From positions 1 to 34,259 of the forward strand of contig JABFXP010000205.1 in NCBI GenBank assembly GCA_013361685.1: a stretch of 34,259 nt of DNA, read 5' to 3'. The position numbers were made by a program, and so were the translations under genes. The first letter of the stretch is position 1. Each line of letters begins with the position of its first letter. Shown here piece after piece: positions 23,089-31,441 of the stretch. This DNA is from Catenulispora sp. (GTDB lineage Bacteria; Actinomycetota; Actinomycetes; Streptomycetales; Catenulisporaceae). The notes beneath the pieces are model-generated. The model had not been told where the DNA came from and did no database searches. It saw nothing but the letters and a program-made list of their open reading frames with translations.

Positions 23089-23973
23089 TCATGCCTGGGG
23101 TCGCGTCCATCGGCCGGTGTAATGGTCGTACGTGGCGGCGGCGCTCGCGGCGTCGATCTCGTCGCCGATCTCCTCGTCGGGTCCGATCCCGGCTCGACCT
23201 CGCGCCAGCGGATCGGGGGATGCCGCGGCCAGCAGCTTCGTGTACGGATGGCGCGGGGTGAGGATCACCTCGTCGGCCGGACCGCGCTCGACGACCCGGC
23301 CGCGGTAGAGCACCAGGATCTCGTCCGAGAAATGCCGCGCGGTCGCCAGATCGTGGGTGATGTACAGCATGGCGAGGTTCTCCTCGCGCTGGAGGCGGGC
23401 GAGCAGCTGGAGCACGTCCAGGCGGATGGAGACGTCCAGCATGGACACGGGTTCGTCGGCCACGACGACGCGCGCGCCGGGCGCCAGGGCACGCGCGATC
23501 GCCACGCGTTGGCGCTGGCCGCCGGACAGTTCGTGCGGCCTGCGCCGGGCCAGTGCGGGCTCGGCCAGGCTCACTCGCTCCAGGAGCTGATCGACCTGCC
23601 GCGCCGTCTGCGCGCGGTCGTGCCCGTGCAGCCGCAGCGGCCGGGCGATGTGGTGCCCGATCGTGTGGAACGGATTGAGCGAGGCGAACGGGTCCTGGAA
23701 CACCATCTGCACATGGTCGCGATAGAAGCGGCCGGGCACCTGCGTCCCGTCCGGTGCGCGCAGGACGATGCGCCCGGCGGTCGGCTTCTCCAGTCTCGCC
23801 AGGATGCGGGCGATGGTGGATTTGCCGGAGCCCGATTCGCCGACCAGGGCGAGGGTGCGGCCTTGGGTGAGGGTGAAGGACACCTGGTCCACCGCGCGCA
23901 GTACCGGTCGGCGCAGACCGCCGCGCAGCCGGTAGTCCTTGGTCAGGTCGTGCACTTCCAGGATGGCGCTCAC
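23089..23973 (-). CDS. ABC importer ATPase, OppF/DppF type
   Basis: 294-residue nucleotide-binding subunit of a peptide/oligosaccharide ABC importer. It has Walker A GESGSGKST, Q-loop VFQDPFASLNP, signature LSGGQRQRVAIARAL, Walker B VVVADEP, the His switch YITHDLA and the C-terminal RHPYTKLL segment seen in Opp/Dpp ATPases. The start is GTG 23973, which overlaps the stop of the upstream fused subunit by four bases (GTGA), so translation is coupled. It pairs with the ATPase half of that fusion to form the heterodimeric motor on the membrane's inner face. Confidence 0.95.
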   Translation of the reverse strand: MSAILEVHDLTKDYRLRGGLRRPVLRAVDQVSFTLTQGRTLALVGESGSGKSTIARILARLEKPTAGRIVLRAPDGTQVPGRFYRDHVQMVFQDPFASLNPFHTIGHHIARPLRLHGHDRAQTARQVDQLLERVSLAEPALARRRPHELSGGQRQRVAIARALAPGARVVVADEPVSMLDVSIRLDVLQLLARLQREENLAMLYITHDLATARHFSDEILVLYRGRVVERGPADEVILTPRHPYTKLLAAASPDPLARGRAGIGPDEEIGDEIDAASAAATYDHYTGRWTRPQA

Positions 23974-25889
23974 CGGGTCTCCGCCTCTGCTGCGATGCCG
24001 TCGTCCGAAGCTGCCGCCGGCGGCTGAGCCGCCTGGCTACGCTCGTCCTCGCCGGCGCGGATGAACGCCCCGCGCTCGCCGACCAGGCTCGGGAACGAGT
24101 CGAGCAGATGCCGGGTGTAGGGATGCCGAGGTTCGGCGGCGATCTGCTCGGCGGTGGCCTCCTCGACGATCCGCCCGTCCCGCATGACGGCGATGCGGTC
24201 GCTCACCTCCAGCATCAGCGGCAGATCGTGGGTGATGAACAGGACTGCGAATCCCAGCGCGGTGCGCAGCCGCAGCAGCTCGCGCAGGATGCCGCGCTGC
24301 ACGACCACGTCCAGCGCGGTGGTCGGCTCGTCCAGCAGGACGACCTGCGGCTCGAGCAGCAGCGCCATGGCGATCATGACGCGCTGGCGCATGCCGCCGG
24401 ACAGTTCGTGGGGATACGCTTTGAGCCGCCGCGGGTCGACGCCGACCAGGCGCAGCGCCTCGGCGCAGCGCTCGTGCCGCTCGCCGCGGGACATCGACGG
24501 CCGGTGTGTGGTGAGCACGTCGTCGAGTTGGGCGCGGATCGTGAGCACCGGATTGAGCGCGTTCATCGCGCCCTGGAAGACCATCGACAGCTTGTCCCAG
24601 CGGAAGGCGCGCAACTCGTCGCGGTCGAACGCGAGCACGTCCAGGTCCTCACCGTCGCGGTCGTGGAGCGTGATCGAGCCGGAGGTGACCTCGGCGGGCG
24701 GCCGGTGCAGGCGGTTGATCGCATAGGCGAGAGTGGTCTTGCCGCAACCGGACTCTCCGACCAGTCCGAGGATCTCCCCGCGTCGCAGGGCCAGCGACAC
24801 ATCGCGCACCGCGTGCACGGGCCGTTCGGTGCGGTAGGTGACGGACAGGTGCCGTACGGTCAGTACCGCGCCGTCGTCCGGTACCGTGCCGTCCGGTACC
24901 GCGTCGTCCAATACCGTGCCGTCCAACACCGTGCCGTCCAGCACCGCGCCGTCGTCGAGGCGCTTGACGGGTCGCTGCGTGCGCCGCCGATTCCTGCGCT
25001 CGCGGCGGGGAATGTCGCGCAGCCGCGGGTTGATGATCTCGTCGATGCTGAAGTTGACCAGCGCGAGCCCGCAGCCGAACAGCGCGATGATCAGCCCGGG
25101 GGGCACGAACCACCACCATGCGCCGCGTTGGAGCGCGAAACCGTTCTGGGCGTAGTTGAGCATGGTGCCGAGCGTCGCGGAGTTGGCGGCGCCGAGCCCG
25201 AGGAACGACAGGCCGGTCTCGCTCAGGATCGCCCCGATCACCGCGAAGACGAATTGCGAGGCCAGCAGCGGCAGCAGGTTCGGCAGCAGTTCCACGCCGA
25301 TCACCCGCCACCGCTTCTCGCCCGCCACCCGCGCGGCCTGGATGTAGTCGCGATTGCGCAGGGAGAGGGTCTGCGCGCGCAGCACCCGCGCCGAACCGGC
25401 CCAGCCGGTGATCGCCAGCACGACCGCGATGGTCCACGATCCGCGCGCGGACGCGGGGACGAACGCGGAGATCACGATGACCAGCGGCAGTCCGGGAATC
25501 ACCAGCATCAGGTTGGACAGCAGCGAGAACGCTTCGTCCACCAGTCCGCCGACGTAGCTGCCCACAATGCCGAACAGCGCGGACAGCACGGTCGCCATGA
25601 CGCCGACCAGCAGGCCGATGAACAGCGAGCCGCGTGTCGCGTAGGCGAGTTGGGCGAGCACGTCCTGCCCGGTCTGGGTGGTGCCGAGCAGATGCGTTCG
25701 GCTCGGCGCGGTCAGGCCCATGTCGCGGATGGCCTCGGGATCGCCGACGAGGAAGGGGCCGAGCAGTCCCCACAGGCCGATCACCACGATGATGCCGACG
25801 CCGATGGCGAGCTTGGGCGACCAGCGTGGCAGCACACGCCGACCCGTGCGGGGCCGCGGCGCGGCGAGGTCTGCGTTCAGGTCGGTCAC
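23970..25889 (-). CDS. Fused ABC permease-ATPase, DppC-DppD type
   Basis: 639 residues joining two subunits that are usually separate. Residues about 1-300 are a DppC-like permease: N-terminal helix LAIGVGIIVVIGLWGLLGPF, HLLGTTQTGQDVLAQLAYAT, and the EAA-type loop RNRDYIQAARVAGEKRWRVI. A linker of five-residue repeats (DGTVL-like, about 311-343) follows. It is encoded by a 15-bp minisatellite. Residues about 345-639 are a DppD-like ATPase with Walker A GESGCGKTTL (about 375), signature LSGGMRQRV (about 495), Walker B VVLLDEPTTALD and RHPYTRHLL. The start is GTG 25889 after AAGGGGG, ten bases after the upstream permease. Such fusions are known in actinomycetes; the repeat linker is the odd part. 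Confidence 0.93.
   Translation of the reverse strand: MTDLNADLAAPRPRTGRRVLPRWSPKLAIGVGIIVVIGLWGLLGPFLVGDPEAIRDMGLTAPSRTHLLGTTQTGQDVLAQLAYATRGSLFIGLLVGVMATVLSALFGIVGSYVGGLVDEAFSLLSNLMLVIPGLPLVIVISAFVPASARGSWTIAVVLAITGWAGSARVLRAQTLSLRNRDYIQAARVAGEKRWRVIGVELLPNLLPLLASQFVFAVIGAILSETGLSFLGLGAANSATLGTMLNYAQNGFALQRGAWWWFVPPGLIIALFGCGLALVNFSIDEIINPRLRDIPRRERRNRRRTQRPVKRLDDGAVLDGTVLDGTVLDDAVPDGTVPDDGAVLTVRHLSVTYRTERPVHAVRDVSLALRRGEILGLVGESGCGKTTLAYAINRLHRPPAEVTSGSITLHDRDGEDLDVLAFDRDELRAFRWDKLSMVFQGAMNALNPVLTIRAQLDDVLTTHRPSMSRGERHERCAEALRLVGVDPRRLKAYPHELSGGMRQRVMIAMALLLEPQVVLLDEPTTALDVVVQRGILRELLRLRTALGFAVLFITHDLPLMLEVSDRIAVMRDGRIVEEATAEQIAAEPRHPYTRHLLDSFPSLVGERGAFIRAGEDERSQAAQPPAAASDDGIAAEAETR
24863..24958. 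repeat. 15-bp minisatellite encoding the interdomain linker
   Basis: Six tandem units, four of exactly 15 bases (for example GTACCGTGCCGTCCG at 24881-24895 and ATACCGTGCCGTCCA at 24911-24925) flanked by two 18-base variants carrying an extra GTC. Unit length is a multiple of three, so gain or loss of copies keeps the frame and only changes the number of Asp-Gly-Thr-Val-Leu-like repeats in the linker of the fused transporter protein. Confidence 0.85.
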
Positions 25890-25899
25890 CGCGCCCCCT

Positions 25900-26889
25900 T
25901 CAGCCGTTGGCCTTGACGCGCGGGTCGACCAGGGCGTAGAGCAGGTCGACCAGGAGGTTGGCGCCGAGCACGGCGACCGTGATCACCAGGAAGATGCCCT
26001 GCATGAGCGCGTAGTCGTCGTTCTGTACGGCCTCCAGCAATTTGGAGCCGATGCCCGGGTAGGAGAACACCTGCTCTGTGACGATGGATCCCGCCACGAT
26101 GAATCCCAGGGAGTTGGCGAATCCGGCGATCGAGGGCAGCACCGCGTTGCGGGCCGCGTACCAGACCATGGTCCGCCGGCCGGTCAGCCCTTTTGCCCGG
26201 GCGGTGAGCACGTAGTCCTCGGCGAGCGTGGAGACCATCATGTTGCGCATTCCGAGCAGCCAGCCGCCGGCCGAGGAGATCACGATGGTCAGCGCGGGCA
26301 GCACACCATAGCGAAGCGCCGATGACAGGAAGGCGCCGTTCCAGCCCGGCGAGAGCGACACGTCGTAACCGCCGAGCAGCGGGAACCAGCCGAGGTTGAT
26401 CGCGAAGACGGCGACGAGGATCAGCGCCAGCCAGAAGTAGGGCACCGCGGCCAGCACCGTGGTGGCGGGTACCAGCGAGTCGAGCCAGGTTCCCCGCCGC
26501 CATCCGGCCAGCATGCCCAGCCCCGTCCCGACCAGCACCGCCAGCAGAGTCGCGATGCCCACGAGCGCCACGGTCCACGGCAGGGAGGAGGAGATGACGG
26601 TGGCGACCGGAGTCGGATAGTCGCTGACCGAGACTCCGAAGTCGCCGTGCAGCATGTTGCCGAGATAGGCGAAGTACTGGTGGATCAGCGAGTCGTTCGT
26701 GTTCCCGCCGAGCAGCAGTTCATAGGCGCGCCGGGCCGACGGGCCGACGTTCGCGCCGCGCTGTTGCAACTTCGCCAGCAGGATGTCGACCGGATCGCCC
26801 GGCATCATCCGGGGGATGAAGAAGTTCAACGTCAGCGCGCCCCACAAGGCGGCCCCGTAGAACGCCAGTTTGCGCAGGTAATACCTCAT
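25900..26889 (-). CDS. ABC importer permease, OppB/DppB type
   Basis: 329-residue inner-membrane permease with about six helices. It has the N-terminal LAFYGAALWGALTLNFFIPR with PGDPVDILLA typical of DppB, the SLPWTVALVGIATLLAVLVG transmembrane region, the cytoplasmic EAA-type loop EDYVLTARAKGLTGRRTMVW and the terminal LVDLLYALVDPRVK. It forms the translocation channel with the permease half of the fused subunit. The start is ATG 26889, 13 bases after the binding-protein stop. The ribosome site is weak, so expression may depend on coupling. Confidence 0.94.
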   Translation of the reverse strand: MRYYLRKLAFYGAALWGALTLNFFIPRMMPGDPVDILLAKLQQRGANVGPSARRAYELLLGGNTNDSLIHQYFAYLGNMLHGDFGVSVSDYPTPVATVISSSLPWTVALVGIATLLAVLVGTGLGMLAGWRRGTWLDSLVPATTVLAAVPYFWLALILVAVFAINLGWFPLLGGYDVSLSPGWNGAFLSSALRYGVLPALTIVISSAGGWLLGMRNMMVSTLAEDYVLTARAKGLTGRRTMVWYAARNAVLPSIAGFANSLGFIVAGSIVTEQVFSYPGIGSKLLEAVQNDDYALMQGIFLVITVAVLGANLLVDLLYALVDPRVKANG

Positions 26890-26902
26890 CTGCCCGGCCC
26901 GT

Positions 26903-28576
26903 TCACGAGCCCGCGGGCCGCAGCTGCTTGAACACCTGCGCGTTGTCGGGGCTCGACCAGATCGCGGGGAACGCGTACTGGTTGTCCTGCGTCGGCCAGC
27001 CGGTGAACTTCGCGGAGTGATACTCCGTGATCGTGTTTTGAGTCATCACGGGGATGTACGGCATCGCCGACTCGATGCGGGTCTGGATGGCGTCGAGGTA
27101 TGGCTGGCGATCGGTGGCATCGGTCGGGTTGATGCGCGTGAGGGCGGAGAGGGCCTGGTCCACCTGCGGGTCGGAGTAGCGGCTCCAGTTGGAGGTGGCG
27201 CTGCTGCCTACCTTCGCGGTCGCGGCGGTGCCGAAGAAGAAGCTGTAGAGATAGTACGGATCCGGCGCCGGCCCTTGGTAGAGCGAGTCGATGATCAGCT
27301 GGTAGGTGCCCTTGCTGCGCTGGTCAGACCACTCGTTCCAGGACAGCTGCTCGGTTTCCAGCCCGATTCCGGCCGCCTTGAGCTGTTGGCTCATCGTGTC
27401 GACGGCGGTGATGTAGTCGGTCCAGCCCGCGACGGTCTTCACCGTCAGCGTCAATCGCTTGCCGTCCTTGGCGTAGATGCCGTCCGCGCCCTTCACGTAA
27501 CCGGCACTCTCCAGGAGCTGGCGTGCCTTGTCGGCGTCCGGCTGCATGGGTGCGACCCGCTCCTGCAGTCCGTGCGAGATGACGGCGCTGTCGCGGTTGA
27601 GCAGCGCGAAGCCGGGTGAGATCGCGGCGGCGGTGTTCTCGAAAGCCAAAGAGTTGACCTGTGTTCGGTTCAGCGCGTAGTAGACGGCACGGCGCACCGC
27701 CGGATCGGTCTGCGGCCCGCTGCATCCGAGCGCGGTGTCGGCGCAGGCGTCCAGCACGATCTGGTTGACGGGCGTGGTGATCGCCTGGTAGCCGGGGTAG
27801 TCCTTACTGAAGTCCTTGACATCGGGGACCGGGCCGGTCTGCCAGTCGATCTGGCCTGCTTTGAGCGCCTCCTGGCCGGCCTGGTTGCCGGACAGCGACA
27901 GGAAGCGGATCTGTTTGACCGCCGGCTCGCCGCCCCAGTAGTGCGGGTTGGCCTTGAACGTGAACGCCTGGCCCTTGAAGTCACCGAGCAGGTACGGGCC
28001 GGTGCCCACCGGAGCGGAGACCGGGTCCTTGTCAGGGGCCGCGACGCTCTTCCACGTGTGCTCGGGCACGACGTACAGCCGCCCGAGGATCTCGGGGCCC
28101 TCGACGAACGAGGGGTGGCTGAACGTGACGACGAGGTGGGTGTCGTCCGGCGCGCTCGCCTTGCCGTCGTACCCGATGCCGTTCATGTCCGCGTGCTGGG
28201 CGAGCAGGTCGAGGGTGAACAGCACATCCCGGGCCGTGAACGGGGTGCCGTCGGACCACGTCACGCCGCTGCGCAGGGTGACCGACAGGCGTGTGCCGTC
28301 GCCATTCCACGAGTAGTCGGTGCCGAGCAGCGGCTTGGGTGGATCGGCGCGCACCGTGTTGTAGAAGAACAGCGGCTCGAAGATGCTGCCCACGCCGCCG
28401 ATGTTGGTCGAGTACGGGTTGAAGTTGAGGCTGAAGTCGCCCGACTGCCCCGTCCAGACCACCAGCGTCGGCGACCCGCCCGCCGCGGGCTTGGCCGAAG
28501 CCCCGCAACCGCCGGCCGCCAGCGCCAGGACGGCCACCCCGGCCGCCGCGAGCCATCTCTTCACCGCCATGGCCAC
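26903..28576 (-). CDS. Extracellular solute-binding lipoprotein, SBP_bac_5 family
   Basis: 557-residue cluster C binding protein of the Opp/Dpp type. A lipoprotein signal peptide (KRWLAAAGVAVLALAAGGC, lipidated Cys at 24) precedes the mature domain. Family segments include FEPLFFYNTV, TLRSGVTWSDGTPFTARDVL, VGTGPYLLGDF and ADKARQLLESAGY. Family members bind peptides, nickel or oligosaccharides. The divergent beta-mannosidase and the ROK regulator favour a mannoside or similar sugar; Thermotoga has Opp-type proteins for mannan and cello-oligosaccharides. The start is GTG 28576 or ATG 28570, both within reach of GGGGAGGG. First gene of the four-gene leftward operon. Confidence 0.94.
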   Translation of the reverse strand: MAMAVKRWLAAAGVAVLALAAGGCGASAKPAAGGSPTLVVWTGQSGDFSLNFNPYSTNIGGVGSIFEPLFFYNTVRADPPKPLLGTDYSWNGDGTRLSVTLRSGVTWSDGTPFTARDVLFTLDLLAQHADMNGIGYDGKASAPDDTHLVVTFSHPSFVEGPEILGRLYVVPEHTWKSVAAPDKDPVSAPVGTGPYLLGDFKGQAFTFKANPHYWGGEPAVKQIRFLSLSGNQAGQEALKAGQIDWQTGPVPDVKDFSKDYPGYQAITTPVNQIVLDACADTALGCSGPQTDPAVRRAVYYALNRTQVNSLAFENTAAAISPGFALLNRDSAVISHGLQERVAPMQPDADKARQLLESAGYVKGADGIYAKDGKRLTLTVKTVAGWTDYITAVDTMSQQLKAAGIGLETEQLSWNEWSDQRSKGTYQLIIDSLYQGPAPDPYYLYSFFFGTAATAKVGSSATSNWSRYSDPQVDQALSALTRINPTDATDRQPYLDAIQTRIESAMPYIPVMTQNTITEYHSAKFTGWPTQDNQYAFPAIWSSPDNAQVFKQLRPAGS

Positions 28577-28618
28577 ACACCCTCCCCATTGAGAACGACG
28601 AAGATGATTACGGCGGTT

Positions 28619-28647
28619 AATAAAGTACGGCCAATAAAGTACGTCAA
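28619..28647 (-). promoter_or_regulatory. Direct repeat inside probable promoter of ABC operon
   Basis: AATAAAGTACG occurs twice (28619-28629 and 28633-28643), 14 bases apart. Read leftward, TTGACG (28647-28642) and TTTATT (28624-28619) are 17 bases apart and form a plausible -35/-10 pair, so the repeats cover the -10 and the spacer. A repressor bound here, most likely the ROK protein, would block the importer operon. The regulator assignment is inferred. Confidence 0.55.
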
Positions 28648-28719
28648 TAGGCTGGCCGAATGTCGCCCGTTATGCGCATTGAAATCCTCTTTGCACCGTT
28701 TCGATCGCCCTGGATTTCC

Positions 28720-28748
28720 TTGACTTTGTTTTGGAGCCCGCATAAACA
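28720..28748 (+). promoter_or_regulatory. Probable promoter of beta-mannosidase, leaderless
   Basis: TTGACT (28720-28725) and TAAACA (28743-28748) are exactly 17 bases apart. The ATG of the mannosidase follows seven bases after the -10, where transcription should begin. There is therefore little or no 5' untranslated region. This explains the lack of a properly spaced ribosome site before the gene. Leaderless messages are common in actinomycetes. Confidence 0.6.
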
Positions 28749-28755
28749 TCGAGGC

Positions 28756-31215
28756 ATGGCCGAGGGACGCGTGATCCGCGAGACAGTGCACGAAGGATGG
28801 CGGCTGCGAGCGCTGGACGGGCCGGTGCCCGACTTCCTGGCGGGCCGCGAGATACCCGCTCAGGTACCCGGCAGCACACACCTGGACCTGCTTGCCGCAG
28901 AGCTCATCCCCGATCCGTACCTGGACCGCGCCGAAGCGCAGCTGGCGTGGATGCACCGGGTCGACTGGCAGTACTCGACCACGTTCGAGGCCTCGCGCTG
29001 CCGGCCCGGCGAACGCGCGCAGCTCGTCTTCGACGGAATCGACACCGTGGCCACCGTGGAACTGAACGGGCGCGAACTCGGCCGTACCGCGAACATGCAC
29101 CGCGGCTACCGGTTCGACGTACACGACGTGCTGCGAGACGGGGACAACGCACTGTCGGTGCGGCTGGGGTCCGCGCTGGCCCACGCGGAGCAGACCGAGG
29201 CGCGGCTGGGCCACCGCGTGCGCGCATATCCACACCCATACAACGCGATCCGCAAAATGGCCTGCTCCTTCGGCTGGGACTGGGGACCTGACCTGCAGAC
29301 CGCCGGGCTGTGGCGGCCGGTGCGGCTGGAGCGCTGGAGCGGCGCCCGACTGGCCGGAGTGCGGCCGCTGGTCACCGTGGACGGCGACGGCGACGGGCGC
29401 GTCGAGGTGCACGCCCGACTCGACCGGGCACGGGAGGTGCGCTGCACGCTGGTGGTGCGGGTGGGCGAGCACGAACAGCGGGTGACGACCGCCGCCGACA
29501 CCGCCGCCGTCACCCTGCGGGTGCCCCAGCCCGCGCTGTGGTGGCCGGCCGGCCACGGCGAGCAGCCCCTGTACGACCTGACCGTCACGCTGCTCCTCGA
29601 CGACGAACCGGTCGACGTCGCGACACGACGCCTCGGATTCCGCACCATCACGCTGGATCAGGAGCCGGACGAGCACGGAAGCTCGTTCGCCTTCGTCGTC
29701 AACGGCCAGCGCATCTTCGCCAAGGGGGCCAACTGGATCCCCGACGACCACCTGCTCACCCGCGCCACCGCGCAGCGCCTCGCCCGCCGCGTGGATCAGA
29801 CGGTCGCGGCGAACATGAACATGCTGCGGGTATGGGGCGGCGGCATCTACGAGAGCGACGACTTCTACGACGCCTGCGACGAACGCGGAGTCCTGGTGTG
29901 GCAGGACTTCCCCTTCGCCTGCGCCGCCTACTCGGAGGAGGAACCGCTGCGCAGCGAGGTCGAAGCCGAGGCCGAGCAGAACATCGCCAGACTCGCCTCA
30001 CACCCCTCACTCGCCCTGTGGAACGGCAACAACGAAAACCTCGTCGCATACGCCGACTGGGGCTGGCAGCCCCAGCTTGAAGGACTCACCTGGGGACTGG
30101 AGTACTACACGCGGCTGCTGCCGCGCATCGTCGCAGAACTCGACCCCACCCGGCCCTACACGCCCGGCAGCCCGTTCAGCATCGACGGACAGCCGCCCAA
30201 CGACGAACACCACGGCACCCGCCACGAATGGGCCGTGTGGAACAGCCTCGACTACACCCACTACCGGGACCACGTGCCGCGGTTCTGCGCCGAGTTCGGC
30301 TTCCAGGGACCCCCGACGTGGGCGACCCTGACCCGGTGGATCACCGACGAGCCGCTGACTCCCACCTCGCCGGCCTTCCTGGCCCACCAGAAGGCCAACG
30401 GAGGGGCGCGCAATCTGGATCGCGGCTTCGCACCGCACCTGCCCGCGCCCCGCGACTTCCCAGCCTGGCACTGGACCACCCAGCTCAACCAGGCGCGCGC
30501 GGTCGCGCTCGGCGTCGAACACTTCCGCTCCTGGTGGCCGCGCACCGCCGGCGCTCTGGTGTGGCAGCTGAACGACTGCTGGCCGGCCACCTCGTGGGCC
30601 GCGATCGACGGGGACGGGCGGCCCAAACCGCTCTGGTACGCCCTGCGACACGCCTTCGCGCCGCGGCTGCTGACGGTCCAGCCACGCGACGGCCGGCCGA
30701 CGCTGTTCGCGGTCAACGACCAGGGCACACCGTGGACCGGATCGTTGCTCGCGACACGGCAGACCTTCGCCGGCGAGGTGCTCGCCGACTCGAAGATCGG
30801 GATCGACGTTCCGGCGCGCTCGTGCGTCCGGATCGATCTGCCCGACAAGCTGCTGAAACCGTCCGATCCGAAACGGGAAGTGCTGTCCGTGGCGGCCGAC
30901 GAGGCACGCGTCTGGCACCTGTTCGCCGAGGACCTCGAGCTGGCGTACGACCCCGCACCGCTGACCGCGACGGTCGAGCCGGTGCCCGAGGGCTACCGGG
31001 TACGCGTGCGAGCGGCGTCGTTCGCACGCGACATCGCCCTGCTCGCCGACAAAGTCGCACCAGACGCCGAAGTCGACGACATGCTGGTCTGCCTGGCGGC
31101 GGGCGATGAATGGACCTTCCTCGTGCGCACGAGCGCGCGGCTGCGGCGGCCCGACGATCTGGCGGCGCCGGGCGTCCTGTGGAGCGCCAACGCGTTGGCG
31201 GCGCAAGATCGATGA
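28756..31215 (+). CDS. Glycoside hydrolase family 2 beta-mannosidase
   Basis: 819-residue cytoplasmic exo-glycosidase releasing mannose from the non-reducing end of beta-mannosides. GH2 layout: N-terminal jelly-roll (AQVPGSTHLDLLAAELIPDP, LVFDGIDTVATVELNG), Ig-like domain, then the catalytic barrel with FAKGANWIPDDHLLTR, MLRVWGGGIYESDDFYDACD, acid/base Glu427 in WNGNNEN and nucleophile Glu513 in RFCAEFGFQG. These signatures separate mannosidases from beta-galactosidases. The C-terminal sandwich follows WQLNDCWPATSW. No signal peptide. The start is ATG 28756, supported by domain length and the leaderless promoter; a longer upstream frame adds only unrelated residues. It is divergent from the importer operon that should bring in its substrate. 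Confidence 0.93.
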   Translation: MAEGRVIRETVHEGWRLRALDGPVPDFLAGREIPAQVPGSTHLDLLAAELIPDPYLDRAEAQLAWMHRVDWQYSTTFEASRCRPGERAQLVFDGIDTVATVELNGRELGRTANMHRGYRFDVHDVLRDGDNALSVRLGSALAHAEQTEARLGHRVRAYPHPYNAIRKMACSFGWDWGPDLQTAGLWRPVRLERWSGARLAGVRPLVTVDGDGDGRVEVHARLDRAREVRCTLVVRVGEHEQRVTTAADTAAVTLRVPQPALWWPAGHGEQPLYDLTVTLLLDDEPVDVATRRLGFRTITLDQEPDEHGSSFAFVVNGQRIFAKGANWIPDDHLLTRATAQRLARRVDQTVAANMNMLRVWGGGIYESDDFYDACDERGVLVWQDFPFACAAYSEEEPLRSEVEAEAEQNIARLASHPSLALWNGNNENLVAYADWGWQPQLEGLTWGLEYYTRLLPRIVAELDPTRPYTPGSPFSIDGQPPNDEHHGTRHEWAVWNSLDYTHYRDHVPRFCAEFGFQGPPTWATLTRWITDEPLTPTSPAFLAHQKANGGARNLDRGFAPHLPAPRDFPAWHWTTQLNQARAVALGVEHFRSWWPRTAGALVWQLNDCWPATSWAAIDGDGRPKPLWYALRHAFAPRLLTVQPRDGRPTLFAVNDQGTPWTGSLLATRQTFAGEVLADSKIGIDVPARSCVRIDLPDKLLKPSDPKREVLSVAADEARVWHLFAEDLELAYDPAPLTATVEPVPEGYRVRVRAASFARDIALLADKVAPDAEVDDMLVCLAAGDEWTFLVRTSARLRRPDDLAAPGVLWSANALAAQDR

Positions 31216-31327
31216 TCTGAGCGCTGCCGATGATCGGTTCGGGCTTCGGGCGCAGCGGTGTGGCGGGGTCCAGGGGCTCGATGCGGCCGTTCGGTGTTGA
31301 ACTGGATCTCAAACTCCCGCAGAGCAT
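31216..31327 (-). pseudogene. Transposase C-terminal fragment with frameshift
   Basis: Leftward frame ALREFEIQFNTERPHRA is the typical C-terminal motif of rve-type transposases. The continuation LDPATPLRPKPEPI then GSAQII appears one frame over, consistent with one extra C in the CCCC run near 31273-31277. Only this tail remains. It adjoins the mannosidase stop. Confidence 0.65.
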
Positions 31328-31441
31328 GTGACCGAGTTTTTTGAACCCCGCCAGTGCCCCCGCTCGCCTACAAGAACACCTTGGTCGAGAAGTCAGCCAC
31401 GTCACCGCTGGCCGCATGAACCCCGTGCCCAAAGTTCGGGA

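Noticed and set aside
24863-24958. Tandem repeats considered as a CRISPR array
   Set aside because: Units are contiguous with no spacers, lie in a coding frame and encode a peptide repeat.
24108-25916. Long rightward open frame (about 600 codons) opposite the fused permease-ATPase gene
   Set aside because: Its residues are Arg/Gln/His/Asp-rich low complexity with no family match. The leftward frame carries complete ABC motifs. It is a GC-bias shadow.
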